DNA of 64,000 bases from Anthopleura xanthogrammica. Its lineage: Eukaryota; Cnidaria; Anthozoa; Actiniaria; Actiniidae. The translations under genes were made by a program, and so were the position numbers. The notes beneath the pieces were generated by a model that saw only the letters and a list, made by a program, of their open reading frames with translations, was not told the DNA's origin and ran no database searches. Location: NCBI GenBank assembly GCA_964019055.1, contig OZ025208.1, forward strand, positions 12,087,597 through 12,151,596. The letters run 5' to 3'. Shown one piece after another: positions 50,901 to 62,900 of the stretch (the stretch's first letter is position 1; every line of letters starts with the position of its first letter).

Positions 50901-53900
50901 TATTTTAAAAGCAAAGGCAGCACCTTCTACTCGGATATTTTAAGACCCTGAGTGTTGGTCCAGCCAAAGCTTGAACCCATGACCTTCCACACAATAGTCC
51001 ATGGATCAACAAACTGAACCAACAGTCTATTAAATACTGACATGTCATCCCTTGAGACTACCATTTCTTTGTTTGCCAGTAACACTTGAAATCCCTGTAT
51101 ATCTATGTATGTATATACACATAGTTATGAAAGTGTACATCATGTATGTACAGGGCTCAAAATAATGCCCGTCAAGGGTCAATGTCCACCCAATTTGGTA
51201 CTTGACTGGTCAAATACGGTTTTGAATGGACATGTTGACTGGTCATGTTTGAATAAAATAAAATAAAATATCATACGCTGGACATCTTGACCAGCATATG
51301 ACTGACCGTTAACTTGAGCCGTGTATGTATATTATGTTTGTATATAAAATTATACTTGTAAATATGATGATGTATTTGATATATTTTCTTGTGATATATA
51401 TATTTTTCAGATCACACCAGGCAGTAAGGCTCAACATGCTAATATCTATGAAGGTCTGTATGTACAGGCTATAAACAGCCGTCCAAGTGCAGAAATGACG
51501 CACAGTGATGCTCTGAATGTTGTCAAGAAGAGTGGAAACAAATTGGAATTGGTCCTCTGTTGGTAAGATTTTATTACACATTTAGGGTCAATACACTCTG
51601 TATTTATAAGCATGATAAAGTTGTGAATTGTAAATTGTGTTATTGTACCAACCTAAATATGTTGCAAATTATATGTTAAGAGCCTGATATAGTTCTTCAT
51701 ATCGCATTGCTCACTGGGTGCAGACTTGCTCATTTGTAATATAATATGGAAACTCATGAATAAAAGTATCAAGCTCTTAAAACCAATACAGTAACTTGCT
51801 CTAAGGGGCTGTTCGTCATTTAAGCCTAAGGGGAGGGTGTACTGAAATCACTCAAGGCAAATTAAAAATTTACCCCCTCCCTCCAACTCAACATTTAACA
51901 AATTTTTACCCCCTCTTTTATTAGGAGAGAAAATTTTTTACCCCCTTTAAAGTACTTTAAAAAAATTATCCCCCCTGTAGTAGGCATGAATAATGAACAG
52001 TCCCTAATAATGTGTGCGTGAGTCAATAGGTATAAGTTACAATGACCTTTTGACCTCACTGTCTTATTGTTTTATCTTATCAAACACCTACTGTAAATTA
52101 CAAAGGCATGTTTACTACTACTTGTTGCTCAATAGTAGGTAATATCTGGTATAGGTAGACATAATAGCTTCGTGAATGTCACTCTGTAAATAGATACTGG
52201 TAACTGCTTATGTATAATCATTTGACCTAGCTGCATCTTTGTATGGTTTCTGTTGATATTCCACTTGCTATTTATTATTAATTTTGGATCAATATGCATA
52301 TAATAGATGTTAGAGTAACTTTAAAATCTAGCATTATTATATTGTTTGTGGTCTGTTATAGCATATACAACGTATAAATCTTTTTTGTTCAATTATTATA
52401 CACTGTACAGAAAAATATCTGCATGCGTAATGCAATATACTGTAAGGTTATTGATAAAATCTATTTTTGGCCTGACATTGAGCTGCTAATACAGACCAAA
52501 GATATGTGGCTTGTTCGAGACAAACATACTTGAATTTATAGATTTCTGTGAAGTTCCATTTGTGTGTGGGTTATAGATTAAGTATTTAATTGGTTTTTAT
52601 GGTTTGTCTTAGATTATCGTTAACACTTTTAAAGAAACATTATCTGTATTAGCACATGGTCATCATCAAATACCTTGTGAGGAGCTCTGTGTTTCAAAAC
52701 CTTGATTGAAGAGTCTAGAATTTTTGAGCACAATTTTCTGATCTATTTTGATTATGAATTCTGAATTCATTGGCGTCTTCATCTATAATTTTATGAAGTA
52801 GCATACAATTATTTACCTCCATCCATTTCAGTTGGATTGGGTGTTCGATCATGTTGACGATCCACTTTAGTGAGTTGGTCTTTCTTCAAGTATACACAAT
52901 AACTGGTTCCAAAGTAATAGCTTCGCTATAAAATGATACCTTTCATGGAATTTGTAACATGAGTTTGTTGTCTGTCATTGGTTATGCATTAGCCAATGTG
53001 TGGTTATCTTATAGAACTGTCAATTACCGCTATGTATATTGCTTCACAGGAGAATCAACACCCACACTCTATCCCAGCCCTCTAAAGGAATTTTCCTTCA
53101 AGCCTTTTCTAAGTGATCTAAAAGTTTAAGTTTACCTGACATGCAATGTATAACCATTCTTTTAAGGATGTCTAAATCTTCTGCTTAAAATTATGTTCAA
53201 GTTAGGGTCCTCGGAGGTCTTATTAGTTCTTTTATAAAAGACAGATAACCAGTTCTGATTATTGTGCCTTTTAATGATGAGTAGCGGTGATCTCAGTTTA
53301 ACCTTTGAGGATCATGTAACGACTATATCAAAATCCTTGATAATAGAGCAGAGACATTACTATCCTTCTATAAAATCTCTTTAAAATGTTACTTATTTTT
53401 ATTCTCTAGATAAATATTTCAATTCATCATGATTTGACTTTTTTTTGTATGATATAGATACATATTCTGTTATTGTCTGTTGTTTTTGATGGATGATTGT
53501 TCATGTATTTCAAGGTGTAGCTCTCACCTTTTGACACCCACTGGGTTTTTGTGTTCAAGTGAGATCAGATTTCAGTCTCAAGGCATCCCAATACTTCTAG
53601 GTCTCTGGATATTCCAGGGCTTGAGTTTTTAGCCGTGGGAAATAACCAAGGCACAGGCTGTTCTCTGGTTAAGATTCCCTGCTACAGGGATTGCTTTGTC
53701 TTTCCCTTGATCCAGAGCATTGCACACCATGTCATCGAAGAAAGTTGTTTCAACCACAACATTTACGTTTGAACAGTAGGTTTTGATCTGTTGTATCTAT
53801 AGTGCTCTAACTCCAAGTACATCATGTTAAACATTCTTATTTCTATTACAATAGTGATACAGTTTATACTTATTATCATTAGCACTAAAACTATGATGAA

Positions 53901-56900
53901 ATTCCTTACTTTAGTGTTTGTATGTGGTACAGTGTTTGGTCTTTATTCATCATGTGTTATCATCCATTGCTATTTAAATACCATAGACTCAATCACTCTT
54001 TTTTTATCAGATTCCTTCCTGAAAAACCCCAAAAATATTTACTAATTCTTTATTAGATTATAATTTCAACATTATGTCAAAAAATCTTTTAGCAGTTTTT
54101 CAACTATAGCAGTAAAAAACAGACCCATTCATAAATATGAAGCATATGTTTTAGGCCCTAGCTTTAATATGTGAACTATTTTTGTTGATCAAACCAGACT
54201 GACTGACTGACATACTGTATGTAATTCAACTTCCAACCCTTCAGTACTTGTAGATATGACGATTCATATCATCGAAGGTTCTGCTATAGAGATTATTAAT
54301 TAGATTAATAATATGTATTGGATATTAATATTAGAAGAATTGCAGGGCAGACTTGAGCTATATAGCTATATGTCTATTAATGAAATATATTAAATTCTGT
54401 ATGAATGAAGTCAAAAATCCTACTCAGTTTAACGAAACGTTTTGTACATTAAACAAATATTATTGTACTAGTTGCTTGTACTCAAATATTAGTCCTAATC
54501 TAGGAATATTTCTTATCTTTCTCTTTTCCAAAAATAGCACTTGTAGTGAACATTACTACATCCTGCATAAAGATTTATTAAAATTAATAAATAGCATTAC
54601 TTTTTTTTTGTTTTGGACTTTTGGAATTAATTGTTGTTTTTGTAGCATATAAATTTATATGATTAGCAATTTGTTAACTACTTAAACCATGTCTAAGATG
54701 TGTATAATTTATTAATAAAAGTTGGTAGTCAGTTTTAATGCTGTGTGTCATCTAACTTTATTAATTAATTTTGGGTATCTTGCCTATACTATCAGACTGT
54801 CTGACTAGTGAACAGGAATCATGTGATTTTATGATGATACGGTTGTCTGGTTATAGTCATCTTTTGGATATAGCTAGATACAAGGTAAAATTAATCCATG
54901 CATTCATGATATATTAGATTATAAAACATTACTAATAGGTAGCACACAGCTGTAATCAGTGTATGAATTAATTCCTTGAATAATTTATAGTTTAATTTTG
55001 ATTTATGAGTTGTCTTGATCACCATATATTTTGTCAAGGACATTGCCTCTTTGTTTGCTTAAGATATTTTGTCTTAAATTTATATTTAGGAATAGAAATT
55101 GAGGGCTTTGCACATAGCTTCACAGTTGTCATATAAAACCAATTAATTTAAATTCCATTTCAAAAAAATTACTTTCAGACATTCAATTGATTTTGTTCCC
55201 TTGAGGAAATTAAGAATCTTTGAAATAAATATTCATACTGACAATAATATTTTTTTTTGCTTTAAAATTTAAGTATTACTTTCAGACATTCAATTGATTT
55301 TGTTCCCTTGAGGAAATTAAGAAGATCTTTGAAATAAATATTCATACTGACAATAATATTTTTTGATTGCTTTAAAATTTAAGTATAAATTAAGTATTCA
55401 TTGTTTACTTAAGGAAGTAGACAGCTGTAGAAAAGCTGTTGTTGCATACTTGCCATTCTCAAGAACTAAGACCTCCATATAAAGGTCTATTAATAACAAA
55501 TAAATGAATTAAATAATTGTTGAGAATCAGTAAACCTTTTAATGTTATCACAGACCTCAGGTGCACTTGAGCAGTCGAGCATGAAAATATCTTACTATGA
55601 GCAGTTATTAGTACAATGTTGTTGATATACATGATTCTGTCACTTAGTTATTAGAGGCCATTTTATATATATATAATTTTTTTTTTTTTTTTTCATCTAC
55701 TGGTAGAGTTTGACAAGAAGGGCTGTATAGTATTACATTAATAATCAGTATTTAGGAACTCTTTTCTTAGACAGGTTTTTATTAACTGTTTTCAGTGCTA
55801 TCCTGTATTCCTGTATTTTGTGATAGCTTATTGACTTTTTGAGATATCAAATTTCCTATCCAATTAACTTTGCTTCCTGTGCCACATATCCTTCTCACCC
55901 CCTGGCAATATGAATCTCTTCCTCGGTGGGGAGGGGGGAATTCTATAGAAACACAAATACAGTGGGATATAGATAAAAGATTGACTTATTATAGTCTGGT
56001 GACTCCATGTCCTAAGCAATTACAAAATTGCATTTGCCAATTTATTGATTAAAGCTTGAATTTGCATACTTCTGGTGTGTTCTAATGTGCTGTAGTATTA
56101 TTTATTGTTGGGTTGGGTGATAGGCTGATGAGCAGATTTTAGAAGGCCTGAATACATGTGTACAGTTTACTGGAACTCCCAGAAAAGCTTAACTACCAAC
56201 ACCAACAGCAAAATATGTTTGATTCCATGATTATATTAAGTTTAAGCACGATTTAGTAACAAGAACTTTTTTTGGCTTTTAAGGAAACCTGATTCCAGCA
56301 GTGTGCCATCAAGTGCTGGAGCCTACACGACAGAAGATATCAGCAGAGGAACACATGTTACCAGGGCAACATTCAAGCCATCTTCACAAGCACCCTCCTA
56401 TGCTACTTTACCTAGAGGAGCACAGACATGGAAAGGAGATGTAGATGAGAACTTCAATAGTACATATGTATCTGAAGGTATGGGAATAAAAGACTTGATG
56501 TTCAGCTTGTACAGTTTTCTCATTTCAGACCACATGCCATTGGGTTAAGATTCTTTGAACTTGAATTCCATTCATATTTATGTCAACCAGTTGATGGATT
56601 TTAGTGTGATTTTAGTGTGTAGGGAAAATATACCGACAAACCCTCAAACCCTCTCTATGGGTAGTTCGTAGAAACGGGAACAAAGTGCATTCTGGTCTAG
56701 CTGGGGTCCCACATTTTTAATAATTATTCAGCTTAAACCACAATGATCCTTTGTTCCTGTTCCTCAGAAAGACCAATAGAGAGGGTTTGAGGGTCTGGTC
56801 TACCTAGGGTACCAACATTTTTAACATTCCCTTAGCTAGAATAGAATGATCCTTTGATTGTTTGTATGGACATTTTCCTGAGCCAGAATTTCTTGTTTAA

Positions 56901-59900
56901 CCACCTTGTGACATTGCATGAACTAATGCTATAACATCTAACATCTTTTAAGTTGGATTGTTGATCAATGTTCTTTCAGTATTTTGGATGCATGTGTGTA
57001 TATAAGTTTCTTTGTACTGTCTGTTTTAGCTAATAGCAGGTCTGAATGGGACCCAAACATTATATCTAATGTTACAAGACCTCCTGAACCAATCAAATTG
57101 CTGACGACTCCTGAATCAATCAGATCTGCAACTTCTGTTACTTCAGGTGATTCTACTAACTGATTAACTTATTCTTACTTATTCTTCATAATAATGAATT
57201 TAGAGCATGGTTTTATGTTTGTTTGTTAGATGAGCACTGTCCATGTTTTCTAACACTTTAGTTATAATAATTATACACTCAGTGTATTGAAAGTTGAAAT
57301 TTTATTACAAATTGTTTTTAAGTTTACAAATACATCCACCAACCTCCAGTGCAAATAGTAAAAACTAATATTGGCAGGTTGAATGTTAAAATATCTACAA
57401 ATGATACAAAATACCATATGACTGTATTGATTATAAATTATAAAATAACTATAATTATGAATAGATCTCGCTTTGTGATTGGTTGATGGCGTGTGCATTA
57501 TGAGACCACACAGCGAGAGAGTGCACACACCTTTCTGTTTCGTCACTCCTATCCAAAATTACTGCTGTTTGAATTTGTATTTTATAAAAGACATAAAAGA
57601 AATTTGCTTGCTATCCTGTGTGAAGCTATGAATCAAACTTCTCCTAACACATCTCTCATGTTCTGTCAATATATCCCTGAATACTTTATAATGGCATTTT
57701 CTATTTCGATTAATTATGATCTAACAGAACTATCATATTATAAGGATATGATGATAATGAATGTTTATAAGTTGTTATACAAAATGACAATACTGCCATA
57801 CTAATTTTTCAGAATCTTCTCCATATTCTGAAGGCCGTGTACATAAAGGATTTGAAAGACCACAGCCTGTTGGTCGAGGGGCTAGAAGGTTAGTTCACAA
57901 GCATTTAATATCATGTTAACAATACTCTTCTCTGATTCATTTTCATAGACTCATTCCATCGCTTTCCTGCACTTAATATTTTATCCTTCCCTTGAGTATT
58001 ATTTCTTTCTTTATCAGTAAGGTATATTATGCCATTCCACCTATTTCCTAAACCTAATACATAATATGAGTAACAAGTGCATTTGCCATTAATGTTCATA
58101 TTTTTGGTCTTGTAAAACTCTGTGAAAGTTTGCAGGCCTTGTATCACTGAATCAAGCAGCAACTGATTCACATGCCAAACGTACTGCTCAAATTGTAATA
58201 AAACTGTACGCTATCCTCAACTCTGGATTACAAGTTAGTCAACTGAGTTAGTTGCTAACTGATTCAACCATTATTACTCACATATTTCCAAATTCAAACT
58301 TCACTGTATTTTACTGGTATACTGGTAATATACCTTATTTGTTGTAGTGTACTGTTTTCCCATTACAGACCTCAGGTCATTCCCAAGGGTCTTATTTCTT
58401 TGTTTAACAGTTGTGCTGCGCATGAGAAGACACATGAACAGGGATTATTACAAATCTTGAATGTTAGACTTATTCTCAAGGGAATGACAGGTGGTCTGAA
58501 ATGGGAAAACATTACACCACAACAAATAAGGTCTATTAGGTTAATTATTTAAGCTGATGATATGTTTAGCTAGAATCAACATTTTGTATAAACTAATGTC
58601 TTAAACAATGTTGAACCTACACCCTTTTAATCACAGATTAACATGAGATTAACTGAATATATTATCATCTCACATTGATAATCCAAAGGGTGTTTCTAGA
58701 CCTGATTCACTATCCCAAGAACATGCCCAAGAAAGCTGAAAGATCTATTGATTTATTAGTATAAACCAATGCATGGTCTATCACAAATCCTGCATTCTGA
58801 TTGGCTGAGCTACTAGTGGTCTATTAGTGATAGACCACTAGTTGCAAAAAAGGCCGATTTTGAAAGCTAAAACAAAGGCAAAAACAATATATTTGACCGA
58901 TTAGTAGGTTTATACTTATTCAGCCTCATGGGCTGTTGACTCATAGACCATTTGGGCGAGAGGTCTAAGTATAGTATTGATGGTTATGTTTATTTTATAA
59001 TTGCTAAATACCCATTGTCAGGGGATCTATAGATAACAAATGTTTAAGAGTTGGGATGGGTGAGAGGTCAAGTGGGATTAAATGATAATTCTGATGTTTA
59101 AAGGATTATTTTATTTTTAGTATTCTGTCAGGAGGGGTTTATTTACTAAATATTTTTATCTGAGCAAGGTGCACAGTCTTTGTTTTTGCATTTTTGCACC
59201 CTCAAAAAAAAAAAGAGTTAGGTAGTATTAATTTTGATGTTTTTAAGCCATACTATTGGAAAATCCATGGAGAACCACAGTGTTCATAATGTTCATAATC
59301 TGTCTTTAGACCCACAGCATTCATAACGTTATGAAATCAGTCCATAAATTTCCAAAATCTAACAGTTTTGGACTTGCTTGATCTTAATTTTCTTTTTGAA
59401 AAAAAGGTCAAAATCATGGAAATAATTTTTTTTGGGGTGTGCTCCTTTTCAAAATGCCACAAAGTGATGATTTTTTGGTTAAATTTATTAATTTGTATCA
59501 TAAAGCCCATGAAATCGTAGGTGGATGCAAAAATGCAAAAACATAGTGCCCCTTGTTCTGCTCAATGGGTGGACCGTAGATAATGTTTTTGTACAGTGTA
59601 CAAATGTTGAAAGTGTTATTAATGGAGATAATGTGCACTTACCCCTATTCAAAATCCAGGATATTTTTATCTGCTAAAAGGGAGGACAGATAGCATTTTG
59701 TACAGCTCAGAGATGCACTTAAAAGGTCATTTCCGGGGTCATGATGCTACATATAATTGTGTATTGTTTGAGATAATTTATATTCTTAAAAATATCTTTG
59801 TAATTCAGTTTTGTCTGTCTAATTGATTTTCAATGATAAACAGAATATTATTTTCTCAAATAGTGTTTAGCAGAAACAATTTTATGTGCAACTTTTATGT

Positions 59901-62900
59901 GACTTGTTCTAAACTCAATGTAATCCATATATATCCAGTGTATTAAACCATATCAAGCCTGCAATAAATTAATATTTCAGATTAAGAATACCATTACAAA
60001 TTAATATTTGTTTATTAATTTTGATTTATTTTAATTTATAAATCAGTGTGTTTTCTACTGTTGCAGCTTGGACTGATATATCGTAGCTGTAACCTTAATC
60101 ACCTCATAATCATTCTTGATTCTTAACTATTCCCAATATTTATTTATAACCCTTAATAATTTTATTTTTAAGCCATAAATTGATGCTGTCTTCATTGATG
60201 CTGTTCATAAATTAATTCTATTTTTATTTTATTTTATCCCTTATGCTTTGATGATTTTATTATTTCTAGATTTGATGAGCCTTCTCATGAATCTTATGGA
60301 TATAAGCCACCGTTAGTACCACATTCTACATTATCTCATTATAACTATAACAGAAACCTAACGATCCATCTAGATTAAGACAATGATTGCTGTCGTCATA
60401 GTTACTGGACTTGTTACGGACACCTTACATATTTTTCTCTTCAGTATATTTCCAAAACATTTGTTTCAACAATTTCAATATCTAACTTCTTAATTTATAC
60501 TAAATTGGATTCCTACCTATTATTGCCGATAATTATAAAGGTATCATGTCATAACATTTGCTATTTCACCCAAACTTTTAGCATAATCATCAGAAGTTTA
60601 GCATGAGAAAATTTAGCAATTAAGCTTGTGGTGGCTCTGGATTAATTCTAACAATGTCAATATAATCCATTTGCATTACTATTAGCAAACTAAGGCAAGC
60701 ATTGCTTTAGTTGTTTAGACGGTTTGCTTAAATTTCTAATAAATAAGCAAATATAAATTTTAAAATGTTAACCATATATTACTAATTACTAATTACTGTA
60801 GCAGTAAAATCAACATTAGAAGATGCATTATAGCATGTAAGACTAATATATTAACCATGCCATAAATCAAATAATTGCCGAGCAGACAATAATTCAGTGC
60901 ATGCATGGGAAGGGTAGTAATTTAGATTATTTGCTGTCACTATTGTGTTGGTAGGTTTCTGGTATGTTAAGATACGAGTAGGTTAATTACCAGGATTTTA
61001 AATTTGGTCATAAAATGTTAGTGTGATTAATGCAGTGGAATAAATGTCAAATATTTTTTTGAAAGCCATTTTAAGATATGCTCCATAAGTCTTGGAAGTA
61101 AGAAGGATGAGAAACGCCTTAGTAAGACAGTTAAAAATTTGATACGTCGACTCTTACCAACTGTTATCAACAATTTACCAATCATTAATGATACCATTAA
61201 CTGCTTGTTGACCTGACTGATGAAATGCAAAATCAGTACCCCAGATGCCCTGTTGATCATCCACTGTACTGTTGGCCATTTGTCTGAACTGTTTGTTGAC
61301 CTTAGGTAGTATCTTTTCAGATAGACAACATCTAGACAACATCATAACAGGGCATCCAGGGCACTGTTCTTGCATTTTAACAACCTGACTGACATCTGTT
61401 GCAAGCCAAATTTTCTTTTATTCCACTGTGTTTTTTTTAAGGAAAAAATCTGTTGTATTTCTAAATCAATAGTTTTTTTCACAGCATATTGACTGTTTTT
61501 CAGGTTAACAACAGGCTCTATTGGTTCTGATGAAGACTTCAACATGGCCAATGGTGAATCAAGTAGTCAAGATTCTGGTCCACACTATGCAAGCATCAAC
61601 CGGCCAGCCATGAACCAGTTTAGAAAACAAAAAGTAAATGCTGAGATTGAAGGTACTGCAACTGTCAATGATGCCATTACTTAAAAGAAGGAAATAATAT
61701 TTGAAAATCACAGGGGCATTGTACCCAATAATTTGTCCAAGACCTTGCTATTATGGGAAGCACAGGTGGCATAGCGGTACGGTGAGAGTACTCGCCTCTT
61801 ACCAATGTGACCCGGGTTTGAGCCTCGCCGGGCTCGGTGTCATGTTAGTAGAGTTGTTTGCTGGTTCTCTCCTGTGCTTCGAGGGTTTTTCTCTCTCTTT
61901 TTAAACTCAAACAAAATACTTCCTGAAATCATTTTTCTAGCCACAAAAGATCCCAAACCTCTTCCCAAGAAGGTACCTCCCCCACCCCCAGCCAAACCTG
62001 AGAGACGTTACCCCAACATACTGGAACAAGAGAAATACAAAGGACCAAGTAGACCTGTGAGTATAAGTACTTATAGCTAGTACTTTTTATGTTCCTGTTG
62101 ACATTTACATTTACATTTTATTAAATGCCATGATTGGTGGCATGGGTGCATTAGTCCATGGTTTATAAGTTTAGTTTAATAATTATTATCATAAATATTA
62201 TTTATGAATGATGGAGTTAACATTGTTTACAGGCCATCAAGAAAGGTAACAAATGGTACAAGGAGATGTTTAAAGAGATGCATTCAACAGCTGGCGGTAG
62301 GTTGTAGTTTGCATCTTAAATCATTAATGCTGATTTATTAAAACAAGTTTTATTTATGATTGCCACAATCCTGCCTCAGGCTTCATTGTGATCAGAGATA
62401 AGACAACTTGTTTTATCCTTCACTGACAATTAACCTGTTGAGTGTGTTTTGTAGATATTGAATGTAGCCATAGAACAATCGTGTAAGACCCCTGATGTGG
62501 CTAGAGAGATATTGGTTATGAAGGGAATCATTTACTTTATGACCAGTTGACATGTGTTGGTCAATTGTCAGCCAACACACAGCCAAAGATGTGTAGGTGA
62601 AACAAATTTAAGCTGGTGTTGGTGAAGTGTTGGTGACAGTATATTATTGAAATAATATTGAAATATTGGCAGTGCGTTGCTGACAGTTGGGTGATTGTCA
62701 ACCAACACATGTTGGCTGGCAAGAGAGTATGAAGTAAGAGAGCACATCTCCCATACATAGGTTTATCCCCATGAAAATTATTGGAAAATCTATTTTTAGC
62801 TCTGCGCGCAGCTATTTTAAGCTGTTTGCGCAGCCTGAACTAAAACAGGAATCCCATGATAAAAATATTTCAGGCTGGCGTGCAGAGCTAAAAATGGATT

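Larger units (their letters stand above)
47919..51410. other. Gene 3 intron 1
   Basis: AT-rich with no supported exon. It holds a partial family B MITE (49719-49772), a foldback (50486-50694) and an hAT-like MITE (51151-51321). Confidence 0.7.
51563..56283. other. Gene 3 intron 2
   Basis: A 4.7-kb AT-rich intron with a MITE (51804-52004) and a tandem duplication (55168-55386). A 73-codon hydrophobic frame at 53824 has no splice or domain support. Confidence 0.7.
57889..60269. other. Gene 3 intron 5
   Basis: Holds MITE B copy 2, the 58812 hairpin and AT-rich sequence; no exon is supported. Confidence 0.65.

Noticed and set aside
53824..54045. Hydrophobic 73-codon frame in gene 3 intron 2
   Set aside because: AT-rich intron with chance hydrophobic codons; no family pattern.
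61756..61830. tRNA gene
   Set aside because: A- and B-boxes are present but the sequence does not fold into a full tRNA and continues into a SINE body.
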